A stretch of DNA of 64,000 nt from Kribbella caucasensis (GCF_004361855.1 NZ_SNWQ01000002.1:124001-188000), one strand, 5' to 3'. Counted from the stretch's first letter, positions 17,263 to 26,798 are shown. Translations and numbers: made by a program. The notes: generated from the letters alone by a model not told the origin.

Positions 17263-17673
17263 TCACCGATTGGCCAGCCGGCGTACCAGTTTCAGGCCCG
17301 ACCAGGTGGCATCGACCGCGCACACCTTCACGTCCACCACGCCGAGCGGCAGCGCGAGGTTGCGGACGCCGTTCTCGTCCAGATCGGTCGGCACGCCGGA
17401 CGACCGCTTCGGCCACGCGATCCAGATCATCCCGGCCCTCGTGGTCCGCTCGAGCAGGACCGGCAACCTCTTGGCCAGCCGCGCCCGATCCGGACAGAAG
17501 GCCAGCACCACGTCGTACTCCGTCCGCCCGGCGCGGGTCGCCGGCCGGATCCCGTCCGGCAGCCCCTCGATCGTGAAGCCCGCCGGCCCGTTGTCGAGCA
17601 ACACCGCGTGCTCCGGCTTGATCCCGAGCTTCGCGGCCAGCGGCTTCCCGGAGTACCCGGGCGTGGTGGCCAT
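17263..17673 (-). CDS. DUF3052 family protein
   Basis: 136-aa conserved actinobacterial protein: MATTPGYSGKPLAAKLGIK at the N-terminus, a central Rossmann-like VLAFCPDRARLAKRLPVL, and a C-terminal VDVKVCAVDATWSGLKLVRR. No catalytic motif is known. The ATG at 17673 is preceded by only 40 bp to the divergent GntR gene start, so the two share a promoter region. It is probably cytoplasmic. Function unknown. Confidence 0.78.
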   Translation of the reverse strand: MATTPGYSGKPLAAKLGIKPEHAVLLDNGPAGFTIEGLPDGIRPATRAGRTEYDVVLAFCPDRARLAKRLPVLLERTTRAGMIWIAWPKRSSGVPTDLDENGVRNLALPLGVVDVKVCAVDATWSGLKLVRRLANR

Positions 17674-17703
17674 GGTTTCGATGGTAAGTACCGTCCCGGG
17701 CGG

Positions 17704-17709
17704 CATACT
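17704..17709 (+). promoter_or_regulatory. -10 element of a leaderless promoter
   Basis: CATACT ends 6 nt before the ATG at 17716 of the GntR regulator; no ribosome-binding site. Confidence 0.5.
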
Positions 17710-17715
17710 GAGCGG

Positions 17716-18387
17716 ATGGCGCTGACGGATGAGGCGATCGTCAAGATCAAGGAGATGATCACCTCGGGTGAGCTGGGTCCGGGGGACCGGTTGCCGAAGG
17801 AGGCGGACCTCGCGGCGCGGCTGGGGTTGTCCCGGAACTCGCTGCGCGAGGCGGTCAAGGCGCTCACCCTGGTGAATGTGCTGGACGTCAGGCACGGCGA
17901 CGGCACCTATGTGACGAGTCTGGACTCGGCCCACCTGCTCGACGCGCTCAACTTCATGGTGGATCTGCACCGCGACGACTCGGTACTGCAGTTCTTCGAA
18001 GTCCGCCGGCTGCTCGAGCCCGGGGTCGCCGCGCTGGCGGCCGGCCGGATCAGCCAGGATCAGGTCGAGGAGCTCCGCCGGCTGACCAACAGCCTGGCGA
18101 ACGACCCGTCGGTCGACGACCTGGTCGCGAACGATCTGCGCTTCCACCGGGCCATCGCCGAGGCGACCGGCAATGCGGTCGTCTGTTCACTGCTCGACGG
18201 CATCTCGGGGGCCACTCAACGGGCCCGGATCTGGCGTGGCGTCACCCAGGCCGGCGCGGTCGAACGCACGCTCGCCGAGCACACCGCCATCCTGGACGCG
18301 ATCGAACAAGGTGACGCCGAGGTCGCCCGGGCCTGGATGACCGCGCACATCGCCGGCGTCGAGGCCTGGCTCCGCAGCGCCCCCTGA
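17716..18387 (+). CDS. GntR-family regulator, FadR subfamily (FCD domain)
   Basis: 223-aa ligand-responsive repressor. Winged-helix N-terminus with the typical LGPGDRLPKEADLAARLGLS (about 19-38) and SRNSLREAVKAL. The all-helical FCD domain follows (about 80-215) with metal/ligand-binding positions in DLRFHRAIAEATGN, AEHTAILDAI and MTAHIAGVE. FadR-type regulators usually bind sugar acids or organic acids. Target is unknown; candidates in this window are the fuconate operon (palindromic operator at 24336) and the motif near kgd, but neither link is proven. Leaderless start. Confidence 0.85.
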   Translation: MALTDEAIVKIKEMITSGELGPGDRLPKEADLAARLGLSRNSLREAVKALTLVNVLDVRHGDGTYVTSLDSAHLLDALNFMVDLHRDDSVLQFFEVRRLLEPGVAALAAGRISQDQVEELRRLTNSLANDPSVDDLVANDLRFHRAIAEATGNAVVCSLLDGISGATQRARIWRGVTQAGAVERTLAEHTAILDAIEQGDAEVARAWMTAHIAGVEAWLRSAP

Positions 18388-18454
18388 TCGCCGCAGCGCC
18401 CTCTGATCCCGCAAGGCCCTGGATCGTTGCCGGCCGCAAGGATCGGAAATGGGC

Positions 18455-18483
18455 TTGAGCCACCTGCGCCGGTTGCCTACTCT
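18455..18483 (+). promoter_or_regulatory. Promoter of the ABC-F leader
   Basis: TTGAGC (18455-18460) and TACTCT (18478-18483) separated by 17 bp, a good sigma-70-type pair. Transcription would start at about 18490, giving a 115-nt leader before the ABC-F start codon. Confidence 0.6.
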
Positions 18484-18511
18484 GGTTGACGTCACATTGC
18501 CTACGTCAGGG

Positions 18512-18550
18512 GTGCGGGTTGTAACTCCGAGGTCTTTCCTCCGCGATTGA
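18512..18550 (+). CDS. Putative 12-residue leader peptide
   Basis: GTG-initiated ORF encoding MRVVTPRSFLRD, ending in TGA. It lies within the untranslated leader of the ABC-F gene and overlaps the left arm of the hairpin at 18529-18590. Leader peptides of this size control antibiotic-inducible ABC-F genes in several Gram-positive bacteria. No strong Shine-Dalgarno, but GGGG precedes the GTG and leaderless or weak initiation is possible. Confidence 0.5.
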   Translation: MRVVTPRSFLRD

Positions 18551-18590
18551 TCGCCACCGGTCCGGTGCCGCGATCTCGTTCCGAGACCTC
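18529..18590 (+). promoter_or_regulatory. Candidate ribosome-mediated attenuator
   Basis: GAGGTCT (18529-18535) pairs with AGACCTC (18584-18590), followed by TTTGGAG, where GGAG is the ABC-F Shine-Dalgarno. Inside it, GATCGCCACCGG (18549-18560) pairs with CCGGTG-cc-GCGATC (18562-18575). The left arm is covered by a ribosome stalled in codons 6-8 of the leader peptide, which would release the right arm and the ribosome-binding site. Confidence 0.5.
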
Positions 18591-18606
18591 TTTGGAGTAC
18601 CCCACG

Positions 18607-20199
18607 ATGGCTTCTCTTACTTGTCACGACCTGTACTTCGCCTGGCCCGACGGTGACGTCCTCTTCGACGGGCTGAGCTTCGTCGCAGGCCCGATGCGCT
18701 CAGGTCTGGTCGGCCGCAACGGCGTCGGCAAGTCCACCCTGCTCAAGCTGATCGCCGGCCGGCTGAACCCGCAACGGGGCTCGATCCGGGCGACCGGCGA
18801 GCTCGCCTATCTCCCGCAGGACCTGACCCTCGACACCACCCTGCAGGTGGACCAGGCCCTCGGGATCGCCGAGATCCGCCGGGCGATCACCGCGATCGAG
18901 CAGGGCGACGCGTCCGAGCAGAACTTCACCACGGTCGGCGACGGCTGGGACGCCGAGGAACGCGCCGAGGCGATGCTGGGCAAGCTCGGCCTCGGTGCGA
19001 TCGGCCTGGACCGCAGCGTCGGCGAACTCTCCGGTGGCGAGACGATCCTGCTCGGCCTGGCCGCCGAACTGTTGAAGCGTCCCGACGTACTGCTGCTCGA
19101 CGAGCCGACCAACAACCTCGACCTCCGCGCTCGCCGGCACCTGTACGAGGCCGTCGAGTCGTTCCGCGGTGCCCTGATCGTGGTCAGCCACGACCGCGAG
19201 CTCCTCGACCGGGTCGACCAGATCGGTGACCTGCGAAAGGGCGACATCACCTGGTACGGCGGCAACCTCACGGCGTACGAGGAGGCGGTCGCGATCGAGC
19301 AGGAGGCCGCCCAGCGGTTGATGCGCAGCGCCGAGTCCGACGTCCGCAAGCAGAAGCGCGACCTGATCGAGGCCCGGATGAAGATGGACCGTCGCCGGGC
19401 CGCCGGACAGCGCGCCTTCGAGCAGGGCGGCATCCCGAAGATCATCGCCGGCGGCCTCAAACGGTCCGCGCAGGTCTCGGCCGGCAAGCACCTCGGTATG
19501 CAGTCCGAACGCCTCGAAGCCGCCCAGGATGCACTCGCCGACGCTGAGGAACGCGTTCACGACGACGACACGATCCGCGTCGACCTGCCGAAGACAGAAG
19601 TCCCCGCAGGCCGCGTCGTACTGAAGCTGGAGGACCTTGTACTGCGCACCGGGCTGCACGTCGATCTGGAGATCCGCGGCCCTGAGCGGATCGCCCTGAT
19701 CGGTCCGAACGGCGCGGGCAAGTCCACGTTGTTGCATGCCATCACCGAGGAAGAGCTGCCCCGGGTCCCGTACCGCCTCCTGCCCCAGCGACTCGACCTA
19801 CTACGCGACGAGTTGTCCGTTGTGGAGAACCTTGCCCTGCTGGCGCCGAGCGCGGAGAACCAGGAACGCCGGGCCCGGCTGGCGCGGTTCCTCTTCCGCG
19901 GTCGAGCGGCGGACCAACCCGTCAGCACCCTGTCCGGCGGCGAACGGTTCCGGGCAACGCTGGCGGCGCTCCTCTTGGCCGAGCCGCCACCGCAACTCCT
20001 GATGCTGGACGAGCCGACCAACAACCTCGACCTCTCCAGCGTCGCCCAGCTGCAGGACGCCCTGGCCTCGTACCAGGGCGCCCTGTTGATCGCCAGCCAC
20101 GACCTCCCGTTCCTCCGGGAGATCGGCATCACCCGTTGGCTCCAGCTCGACAACGGCGAACTGACCGGAATCGATCCGCCCTTCGAGCCCGGTCAGTAG
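18607..20199 (+). CDS. ABC-F family ATPase (ribosome-associated)
   Basis: 530-aa soluble protein with two ATPase domains and no membrane part. Domain 1: Walker [10 protein letters not shown] (about 38-46), LSGGE, Walker [14 protein letters not shown] charged linker (about 240-300) includes [20 protein letters not shown]. Domain 2: [31 protein letters not shown] proteins bind the ribosomal E site and either protect against antibiotics or rescue stalled ribosomes. The antibiotic-resistance type is suggested by the leader peptide and hairpin upstream, not by any residue in the protein. ATG with GGAG 9 nt upstream. Its end overlaps the convergent protease gene by 7 nt. Confidence 0.9.
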   Translation: MASLTCHDLYFAWPDGDVLFDGLSFVAGPMRSGLVGRNGVGKSTLLKLIAGRLNPQRGSIRATGELAYLPQDLTLDTTLQVDQALGIAEIRRAITAIEQGDASEQNFTTVGDGWDAEERAEAMLGKLGLGAIGLDRSVGELSGGETILLGLAAELLKRPDVLLLDEPTNNLDLRARRHLYEAVESFRGALIVVSHDRELLDRVDQIGDLRKGDITWYGGNLTAYEEAVAIEQEAAQRLMRSAESDVRKQKRDLIEARMKMDRRRAAGQRAFEQGGIPKIIAGGLKRSAQVSAGKHLGMQSERLEAAQDALADAEERVHDDDTIRVDLPKTEVPAGRVVLKLEDLVLRTGLHVDLEIRGPERIALIGPNGAGKSTLLHAITEEELPRVPYRLLPQRLDLLRDELSVVENLALLAPSAENQERRARLARFLFRGRAADQPVSTLSGGERFRATLAALLLAEPPPQLLMLDEPTNNLDLSSVAQLQDALASYQGALLIASHDLPFLREIGITRWLQLDNGELTGIDPPFEPGQ

Positions 20200-21056
20200 A
20201 CGGTGACGCCGTACTTGTTCGCCGCTTCGGGGACGGGCTGGTAGAAGGTGGTGCCGCCGGAGCTGCAGTTGCCGCTGCCGCCGGACGTGATACCCAGGGC
20301 CCTGGTGCCGTTGTACAGCGGGCCGCCTGAATCGCCGGGTTCGGCGCAGACGGTGGTCTGGATCATGCCGCGAACCGTGCCGCCGCCTTGGTAGCGAACG
20401 GTGACGTTCAGCGCGGTGACCGTTCCACTGTGGGTGCCGGTGGTCGACCCAGTGCGCTTCACCTGCTCACCGACGAACGCGTTGGCCGCGGTGAAGCCAC
20501 CGGGGTGGCTGAGCGAGGTGTTGTCGTACCGGACCAGGGCGTAGTCGTTGCCCGGGAAGCTGGCGCCGACGGTGGCCCCGATCAGGGTCCGGTGGGCGGA
20601 GTCGGTGAACCAGGTGTTGGCCACCTTGCCGCAGTGTCCGGCGGTGAGGAGGTAGTAGGTACCGCCCTTGACGACGTTGAACCCGAGCGAGCAGCGGTAC
20701 TGCCCGCCGTAGATGGCGTCGCCCGCGGACAGCAACGGCCGGAATACCCCGGCCGCTCGTTCGACCCGGATCGCACCGGCTTTGTCACCGGCGCTCTTCT
20801 TGATCCCGTCGATCTCGTCGGACGAGACGGTGCTGTCGGCAGTGACGACGACGCGGTTGGTCGCGCTGTCGACGTACCACGCGATCCCCTCGGCACCGGA
20901 CCGCAGTACGGCGGCGCCCGCGTCCGAGAGCTGATCCACGGAGTAGCGCGCCGGGGGCGCAGCCGACGCCGACGGACCGACGGCCGCGACGACGACCAAC
21001 CCGACGGCAGTGGCGATCAACGTGGCGACCTGGCTTGGAGTGCGTTTGATCCTCAC
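20193..21056 (-). CDS. Secreted S1 serine protease, streptogrisin/alpha-lytic type
   Basis: 287-aa secreted endopeptidase. Signal peptide about 1-32 (hydrophobic core [15 protein letters not shown], cleavage after SASA). A propeptide of about 75 residues follows, then the mature chymotrypsin-like domain starting near SAGDAIYGG. Catalytic triad: His in LLTAGHC, Asp in GNDYALVRY, Ser in [10 protein letters not shown]. Cysteines in YRCSLG and AGHCG plus a later pair suggest two disulfides. GTG start with GGAGGA upstream. Overlaps the convergent ABC-F gene end. Confidence 0.9.
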   Translation of the reverse strand: MRIKRTPSQVATLIATAVGLVVVAAVGPSASAAPPARYSVDQLSDAGAAVLRSGAEGIAWYVDSATNRVVVTADSTVSSDEIDGIKKSAGDKAGAIRVERAAGVFRPLLSAGDAIYGGQYRCSLGFNVVKGGTYYLLTAGHCGKVANTWFTDSAHRTLIGATVGASFPGNDYALVRYDNTSLSHPGGFTAANAFVGEQVKRTGSTTGTHSGTVTALNVTVRYQGGGTVRGMIQTTVCAEPGDSGGPLYNGTRALGITSGGSGNCSSGGTTFYQPVPEAANKYGVTVY

Positions 21057-21240
21057 GGCATCCTCCTGTGAGCGACGGGACCTTGCCGGTCCCCAGGTGT
21101 AGGCGCCGAAACACGCACAGTCAGGGCGGGCGTGTTCCTGACGACGCAGCGAGTATCAGCCGCGTCCCGATCCCCCCGCAAGGCCGAACCCGGGCTTGGG
21201 ATCGTTGGGCGGTGATTTTTGGTCGGTATGTGGCAACTTC

Positions 21241-22236
21241 TTACCGTGGTACGGCGCTGGTGGGCTCAACCGAGGCCGGGGTCGGGGCGTCCTCTCGTAG
21301 CAGTCCGGCGGACTTGAGGTCGGACCAGAAAGCGGCCGGGATCGCCGCGCGGGATAGCGCTGCGTTGGTATGGACCTCCGCCGGTGTGCGGCAGCCCACG
21401 GCGATTCCGGCAACCGCCGGGTGCGCCAGCGGAAAGGCCAGGGCGGCAGCGGGCAACGTGAGGTTGTGGGCCTCGCACAAGTCGGCGATCTTGTTCGCCT
21501 TGTCGACCAATACGGCAGCCGCCGGAGCGTAGTTGAAGGTGGCGCCGTCAGCGGGCCGAGGCTGGGAGAGCAATCCGGAGTTGAAGACGCCGACGGCCAC
21601 AACCTGGACATTGTTCTCCACGCAGGCGGGGAGTACTTCGTCGAGGCCGTCCGGATCGATCAGGCTGTAGCGGCCGGCCAGCATGATGACGTCGATGTCG
21701 ACCTCCCGAACGAACCGGGTCAGCATCGCCGACTGATTCATCCCCGACCCGATCGCGCCGATAACCCCCTGCTCACGAAGCGCGATCAGCGTCGGAAACG
21801 CAGTCGCCACCGCCTCATCGAAATGATCGTCAGGGTCGTGGACGAAGACCACGTCGAGCCGATCAGTACCGATCCGGCGTAGCGAATCCTCGATACTCCG
21901 AAGGACGCCATCGCGACTGAAATCCCAACGGCGGCGGCGCTTCGTGTGCACCGCGAAGCCTTCGTCGTCGGTCGCCTCGGTGTCCGCCTCGTAGATGATC
22001 CGTCCGACCTTGCTGGACAGCACGTACTTCGACCGTGGCTTGCCGGCCAGTCCGGCGCCGAGGCGTTCCTCGGCGAGACCGAGTCCATAGTGCGGCGCCG
22101 TGTCGAAGTACCGCCAACCCTCGTCCCATGCGGCCTCAACAGTCGCAACCGCGTCAGCATCCGTAACGACACCGAGCAGACTGCCGATCGGCGCACCGCC
22201 GAGTCCGATCCGCTGGTCGTCCGGGAAGAGTTTCAT
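21241..22236 (-). CDS. Aldo/keto reductase, L-fucose (D-threo-aldose) 1-dehydrogenase type
   Basis: 331-aa NAD(P)-dependent enzyme expected to oxidise L-fucose to L-fuconolactone. The AKR tetrad is visible: Asp and Tyr in YFDTAPHYGLG (about 37-47), Lys in LSSKVGRI, His in VVFVHDPDDH. The N-terminal GGAPIGSLLG pattern is typical of D-threo-aldose dehydrogenases. Last gene of a three-gene operon; its ATG overlaps the SDR stop (ATGA). Confidence 0.82.
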   Translation of the reverse strand: MKLFPDDQRIGLGGAPIGSLLGVVTDADAVATVEAAWDEGWRYFDTAPHYGLGLAEERLGAGLAGKPRSKYVLSSKVGRIIYEADTEATDDEGFAVHTKRRRRWDFSRDGVLRSIEDSLRRIGTDRLDVVFVHDPDDHFDEAVATAFPTLIALREQGVIGAIGSGMNQSAMLTRFVREVDIDVIMLAGRYSLIDPDGLDEVLPACVENNVQVVAVGVFNSGLLSQPRPADGATFNYAPAAAVLVDKANKIADLCEAHNLTLPAAALAFPLAHPAVAGIAVGCRTPAEVHTNAALSRAAIPAAFWSDLKSAGLLREDAPTPASVEPTSAVPR

Positions 22237-22985
22237 GAGCGGGCCGCCGGGAGCCGCAGGTTCTGCATGCCGCCATCGACCGCCAGCGCAGTACCGGTTG
22301 TTGATCCGGACAACGGGCTGGCCAGGTAGGCGATCGCGTTCGCGACCTCCTCCGCGGTGACCAGCCGGCCCATCGGCTGACGCGCTTCGAGCGCGGCCCG
22401 CTCGGCGGCGGGGTCGGCCGCGACGTCCAGCAGCCTTCCTACCCACGGCGTGTCCGCGGTACCGGGGTTGACGCAGTTGACCCGGATGCCTTCGCGGACG
22501 TGGTCGGCGGCCATCGCCATCGTCAGCGCGAGAACGGCGCCCTTGCTCGCGCTGTAGACGGCGCGGTTGGGCAGCCCGGCCGTCGCGGCGATCGAGCAGG
22601 TGTTGACGATCGCGGCGGCCTTCGAACGCCGGAGGTGGGGGAGGACCGCGCGGGTGACGCGGGCGACGCCGACCACGTTGACGTCGAAGACGCGGTGCCA
22701 CTCCTCGTCGTCGTTGGCCGTGACGTTGCCCTGGGCGCCGATTCCGGCGTTGTTCACCAGCACGTCGATCCCGCCCAGCTGCAGGGCGGCCGCGGCCACG
22801 GCGTCCCGGACGGACGCGTCATCGGTGACATCCGCGGCGATCCCGGTCAGCGGCTCCGGTACGTCGGGCTTCAGGTCGAACACGACCACCTGCGCCCCGC
22901 GTTCCGCGAGCAGGGTGGCGGCCGCGAGCCCGATGCCCGACGCGCCTCCGGTCACCACGGCCCGCAGGCCGGCGAAATCCGTCAC
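22233..22985 (-). CDS. SDR oxidoreductase, probable 2-keto-3-deoxy-L-fuconate dehydrogenase
   Basis: 250-aa short-chain dehydrogenase. Cofactor motif TGGASGIG (about 12-19), acidic D in VVVFDLKP suggesting NAD+, structural NNAG, catalytic Ser in NTCSIAA and YSASK for the Tyr/Lys pair; C-terminal [12 protein letters not shown] is typical. Between fuconate dehydratase and an L-fucose dehydrogenase-like AKR, so oxidation of 2-keto-3-deoxy-L-fuconate is the likely reaction. GTG start overlaps the dehydratase stop by 4 nt. Confidence 0.83.
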   Translation of the reverse strand: MTDFAGLRAVVTGGASGIGLAAATLLAERGAQVVVFDLKPDVPEPLTGIAADVTDDASVRDAVAAAALQLGGIDVLVNNAGIGAQGNVTANDDEEWHRVFDVNVVGVARVTRAVLPHLRRSKAAAIVNTCSIAATAGLPNRAVYSASKGAVLALTMAMAADHVREGIRVNCVNPGTADTPWVGRLLDVAADPAAERAALEARQPMGRLVTAEEVANAIAYLASPLSGSTTGTALAVDGGMQNLRLPAARS

Positions 22986-24298
22986 TTGCCCTCCTCCTTC
23001 AGCTCGGTCCAGATCTTGCCACCCGGGAACCGGTAGCCGGCCAGCGTCTCGGCGTTCAGTTCGGCGCTGAACCCGGGCCGCCCCGGCGCGACGTAGTGCC
23101 CGTCCTCGATCGTCACCGGATCGAGGAAGTGCTCGTGCAAATGGTCGACGTACTCGATCACGCGGTTGTCGCTGCTGCCGCTCACCGCGATCAGGTCGAA
23201 CATCGACAAGTGCTGCACCAGCTCGCACAACCCGACCCCACCGGCATGCGGGCACACCGGTACGCCGAACTTCGCCGCCAGCAACAGGATCGCGATGTTC
23301 TCGTTCACCCCGGCGACCCGGGCCGAGTCGATCTGCAGCACTGACAACGCGTCGGCCTGCAGGAACTGCTTGAAGACCACCCGGTTCTGCACGTGTTCGC
23401 CGGTCGCCACCTTCGTCGGCGCGATGGCCTTGGCGATCGCGGCGTGGCCGAGGATGTCGTCCGGACTGGTCGGCTCCTCGACCCACCACACGTCGTACGG
23501 CTTGAGCGCGTTGATCCAGGTGATCGCGTCGGCCACGTCCCAGCGCTGGTTCGCGTCGATGGCGATCCGGATGTCCGGGCCGACGGCCTCGCGGGCCAGC
23601 CGCATCCGGCGGATGTCGTCGTCGAGGTTCGCGCCGACCTTCAGCTTGATCTGGGTGAATCCGTCGGCCACCGCCTCGTGGCAGAGCCGGACCAGCTTGG
23701 CGTCGTCGTACCCGAGCCAGCCGGGGGTGGTCGTGTACGCCGGATAGCCGCGCTCGCGCAACTGCGTCTCCCGCTCGGCGCGACCCGGTTCGGCCTTGCG
23801 GAGGATCTCCAGCGCCTCCTCCCGGGTGAGCGCGTCGGTCAGGTAGCGGAAGTCGACCAGGTCGACGATCTGCTCGGGGGTGAGATCGGCCAGCAACTTC
23901 CACAGCGGTACGCCGGCCCGCTTGGCGGCCAGATCCCAGACCGCGTTCACGACCGCGCCGATGGCCATGTGCATGACGCCCTTCTCGGGGCCGAGCCAGC
24001 GCAGTTGCGAGTCGTGCACGAGCGACTTCCAGAACCCGCCGAGATCGTCGAGGGTCGCGTCGACGTCGAGCCCGAGAACGTGGTCGCGCAAGGCCTCGAT
24101 CGCCGCCGTCTGGACGTCATTGCCGCGCCCGATGGTGAAGGCGAAACCGTGCCCCTCCAGCCCGTCACCCGCGTCCGTCCGCAGGATCAGGTACGCCGCC
24201 GAGTAGTCCGGGTCGGCGTTCATCGCGTCGGAGCCGTCCAGCTCCAGCGACGTGGGGAAGCGGACGTCGTACGTCTCGAACTCGGTGAAGCGCGGCAT
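22982..24298 (-). CDS. fucD: L-fuconate dehydratase (enolase superfamily)
   Basis: 438-aa Mg2+-dependent dehydratase converting L-fuconate to 2-keto-3-deoxy-L-fuconate. Diagnostic features: N-terminal [21 protein letters not shown], the base KLKVG (two Lys, about residue 220), metal ligands in [21 protein letters not shown] and ATGEHVQNR, and the second base His in [14 protein letters not shown] start. First gene of the operon, with a palindromic operator just upstream. The matching lactonase and hydrolase of the pathway are not in this window. Confidence 0.9.
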   Translation of the reverse strand: MPRFTEFETYDVRFPTSLELDGSDAMNADPDYSAAYLILRTDAGDGLEGHGFAFTIGRGNDVQTAAIEALRDHVLGLDVDATLDDLGGFWKSLVHDSQLRWLGPEKGVMHMAIGAVVNAVWDLAAKRAGVPLWKLLADLTPEQIVDLVDFRYLTDALTREEALEILRKAEPGRAERETQLRERGYPAYTTTPGWLGYDDAKLVRLCHEAVADGFTQIKLKVGANLDDDIRRMRLAREAVGPDIRIAIDANQRWDVADAITWINALKPYDVWWVEEPTSPDDILGHAAIAKAIAPTKVATGEHVQNRVVFKQFLQADALSVLQIDSARVAGVNENIAILLLAAKFGVPVCPHAGGVGLCELVQHLSMFDLIAVSGSSDNRVIEYVDHLHEHFLDPVTIEDGHYVAPGRPGFSAELNAETLAGYRFPGGKIWTELKEEGK

Positions 24299-24335
24299 GG
24301 ATACCCGTTCTGGTGCGATCTAGGCGGTCGAGAGA

Positions 24336-24347
24336 ATCCTATAGGAT
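24336..24347. promoter_or_regulatory. Palindromic operator of the fuconate operon
   Basis: ATCCTATAGGAT, a perfect 12-bp palindrome 38 nt upstream of the fuconate dehydratase start, overlapping a possible minus-strand -10. Its type (cctatagg core) is common for GntR/FadR regulators of sugar-acid operons. Confidence 0.65.
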
Positions 24348-24390
24348 ATGTGCCGCTTTGGGCAGTCGGCAGCCGGTTCCCTGCCCGCGT

Positions 24391-24396
24391 TAGAGT
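24391..24396 (+). promoter_or_regulatory. -10 element of a leaderless promoter
   Basis: TAGAGT ends 7 nt before the GTG at 24404; no ribosome-binding site. Confidence 0.6.
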
Positions 24397-24403
24397 TCGG
24401 AGC

Positions 24404-25291
24404 GTGGCTGAGCCGGAAGTGCGGGAGCGGGTGTTGCGCCTGGGGGAGCGGGTGTTCGGGCCGGGCGAGTTCGCGGTGATGGCGATCGTCAACCGGACGC
24501 CGGACTCCTTCTACGACCGGGGCGCGACGTTCGCCACCGACGCGGCGTACGAGGCGATCGACAAGGCAGTCGCGGACGGGGCCGATCTGGTCGACATCGG
24601 CGGGGTCAAGGCCGGCTACGGCGAACCCGTCAGCGAGGACGAGGAGCTCAGGCGCACGGTCGACTTCGTCGCGGGGATCCGGCAGCGTCACCCTCGGTTG
24701 ATCATCAGCGTCGACACGTACCGCAGCGGCGTCGCCCGCCGGGTCGGCCAAGCCGGCGCGAACCTCATCAACGACACCTGGGCCGGCTCCGACCCCGGGA
24801 TGGCCGAAGCCGCCGCCGAGGTGGGCGCGGGCCTGGTCTGCAGCCACGTCGGCGGCCTCACCCCGCGCACCGATCCACACCGGATGGCGTACGACGACGT
24901 GGTGGCCGACGTGATCCGGACGACCACGGCCCTCGCCGAGCACGCGGTCGCCGCCGGGGTACGGCCGGACTCGATCGTGATCGACCCGACCCATGACTTC
25001 GGCAAGAACACCTGGCAGTCGCTCGAACTGACCCGCCGGCTCGACGAACTCGCGGCGACCGGCTGGCCCGTACTCGTCGCGGTGTCGAACAAGGACTTCA
25101 TCGGCGAGACCCTTGACCTGCCGCCGGGCCGGCGCGGTTCCGGTACGTTGGCCGCGCTGAGCATCTCGGCCTGGCTCGGAGCCCGCGTGTTCCGCGTCCA
25201 TGACGTCCCGGCCGCACGCCAGGCCCTCGACCTGATCGCCGTACTGCGCGGCTCCGCCGAGCCCGCCGGAACCCGAAGGAGCCTGGCTTGA
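24404..25291 (+). CDS. Dihydropteroate synthase family protein, FolP2 type
   Basis: 295-aa TIM-barrel protein. Signature MAIVNRTPDSFYDRGATF (about 24-41) where classical DHPS reads NVTPDSFSDGG; ADLVDIGG and GANLINDTW follow, and VIDPTHDFGKNT marks the pterin site. In mycobacteria the FolP2 branch (Rv1207) is separate from the functional FolP1, so true dihydropteroate synthesis is uncertain here. It is not in a folate operon. The neighbouring genes are a RibD-C-like reductase and an extradiol-dioxygenase-like protein. Leaderless GTG start. Confidence 0.8.
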   Translation: MAEPEVRERVLRLGERVFGPGEFAVMAIVNRTPDSFYDRGATFATDAAYEAIDKAVADGADLVDIGGVKAGYGEPVSEDEELRRTVDFVAGIRQRHPRLIISVDTYRSGVARRVGQAGANLINDTWAGSDPGMAEAAAEVGAGLVCSHVGGLTPRTDPHRMAYDDVVADVIRTTTALAEHAVAAGVRPDSIVIDPTHDFGKNTWQSLELTRRLDELAATGWPVLVAVSNKDFIGETLDLPPGRRGSGTLAALSISAWLGARVFRVHDVPAARQALDLIAVLRGSAEPAGTRRSLA

Positions 25292-25313
25292 CCAGCCGGA
25301 GGAGCCCTGGACC

Positions 25314-26060
25314 GTGCGGGAGCCTCGCGTGATACGGCGGCTGTCCGAGCTCACGGAGGCGGAGGTGATCGCGGCGTACCAGGTCGACGATCGATCGCGA
25401 CCACATCTGCGCAGCAACTTCGTCACCAGCCTCGACGGCGCGGTCGAACTCGAGGGCAAGTCGAAGGCGTTGTCCAGCAAGTCCGATCAGGAGATCTTCG
25501 GCAAGCTGCGGATGCTCAGCGACGTCGTACTGGTCGGCGCCGGCACGGTCCGGATCGAGGGTTACAACCCGCTCCGGCTCGGCGCCGCCCGGCGTGAGTG
25601 GCGACTGGCCAACGGGCTGGCCGAAAACCCCACCCTCGCAATCGTCTCGTCCCGGTTGAACCTGGACCCGACCGCGCCGTTCTTGGCCGAGGCGCCGGTC
25701 CGGCCGATCGTCTTCACCCAGGTGGCGGCCCCGGCCCTTCTCCGTGATGCGCTGGCTGAAGTTGCTGACGTGGTGGTGTGCGGTGAGGCTGGTGTGGATC
25801 TGCGCGCTGTTGTTCAGACCCTGGTCGAGCGGGGCTTGCCGCAGATCCTGTCCGAGGGTGGTCCGCACCTGCTTGGTGCACTGACCGAGGCGGACCTGGT
25901 CGACGAGATGTGTCTGTCGCTGGCACCGCTGCTGGCCGGCCCTGGTTCCGGACGGATCACCGCGGGACCGACCGCCACCTCGACGCGGGCGTTCGCCTTG
26001 CACAGCGCCTTGGCTGCCGACGACGGTTACCTGTTCCTCCGCTACCTACGCGAGTCCTGA
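25314..26060 (+). CDS. Pyrimidine reductase / dihydrofolate reductase-like protein
   Basis: 248-aa protein of the RibD C-terminal domain family. Seen: RSNFVTSLDGAVELEG (about 37-52), a substrate strand LVGAGTVRIEGY and the NADPH-binding ILSEGGPHLLGAL. It lacks the deaminase domain found in the RibD protein at 60283, so it is a stand-alone reductase; paralogues in actinobacteria are of unknown substrate. GTG start with GGAG upstream; only 22 nt after the FolP2 gene, so probably one operon. Confidence 0.8.
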   Translation: MREPRVIRRLSELTEAEVIAAYQVDDRSRPHLRSNFVTSLDGAVELEGKSKALSSKSDQEIFGKLRMLSDVVLVGAGTVRIEGYNPLRLGAARREWRLANGLAENPTLAIVSSRLNLDPTAPFLAEAPVRPIVFTQVAAPALLRDALAEVADVVVCGEAGVDLRAVVQTLVERGLPQILSEGGPHLLGALTEADLVDEMCLSLAPLLAGPGSGRITAGPTATSTRAFALHSALAADDGYLFLRYLRES

Positions 26061-26061
26061 G

Positions 26062-26748
26062 ATGCCAGTTGTCGCCGCCGCTGTCTGCCCGCATCCGCCG
26101 CTGCTTGTCCCGGCCGTCGCCAGTGGTGCCGCGCACGAACTGGACGACCTCCGCGCAGCCTGCCTCACCGCGATCGACCAGCTCGCCGCCGCCGACCGAC
26201 TCGTCATCGTCGGCTCCGGCCCTGTCACCGGCCGCTGGTACGACGCGACCGCAGCCGGATCGTTCGGCCCGTACGGCGCTCCGGACGTGCGCGTGGGCTC
26301 GGGCGATCCGGTGCTGCCGTTGTCTTTGACGATGGGCAGCTGGCTCGTCGAACAGAGCAAGACAGCCGCCCTTCCGCGCACCCTCGTAACGGTCGCCGTC
26401 GACGAGACACCGGAGTCCTGCCTGGCACTCGGCCGATCGGTTGCCGAGGGCCCCGATCGGATCGCGCTGCTGGTGATGGGCGACGGGTCGGCCCGGCGCA
26501 GCGAACACTCGCCGGTCCACCTGCACCCCCGCGCCGAGATCTTCGACACCACAGTCGCGGCAGCCCTCGACTCGGCCGACACAACCACCCTCGCCGCCCT
26601 CGACCCAGACCTGGCCCGCGAACTCCAAGCCGCCGGCCGCGCCCCCTGGCAGGTCCTAGCCGTGACCACTGGCCTATCCGGCTCCCTCCTCTACCACGCA
26701 GCCCCCTACGGCGTCGGCTACTTCGTCGCCTTATGGACCACGCCCTAG
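26062..26748 (+). CDS. Class III extradiol dioxygenase B-like protein
   Basis: 228-aa protein with the LigB-type N-terminus VVAAAVCPHPPLLVPAV (His in CPHPP) and a mid segment LLVMGDGSARRSEHSPVHLHP with several His. Such actinobacterial proteins are conserved but their substrate and even dioxygenase activity are unproven. The ATG is one base after the previous stop, so it is the third gene of a folP2-reductase-ligB-like operon. Confidence 0.72.
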   Translation: MPVVAAAVCPHPPLLVPAVASGAAHELDDLRAACLTAIDQLAAADRLVIVGSGPVTGRWYDATAAGSFGPYGAPDVRVGSGDPVLPLSLTMGSWLVEQSKTAALPRTLVTVAVDETPESCLALGRSVAEGPDRIALLVMGDGSARRSEHSPVHLHPRAEIFDTTVAAALDSADTTTLAALDPDLARELQAAGRAPWQVLAVTTGLSGSLLYHAAPYGVGYFVALWTTP

Positions 26749-26756
26749 ACCTCATG

Positions 26757-26782
26757 CATTTCGGTGGTTACCCCCCGAAATG
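26757..26782. terminator. Hairpin between convergent genes
   Basis: CATTTCGG (26757-26764) pairs with CCGAAATG (26775-26782), 10-nt loop, 9 nt after the upstream stop codon. Confidence 0.55.
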
Positions 26783-26798
26783 AGTGGGCTTCCCGCTG

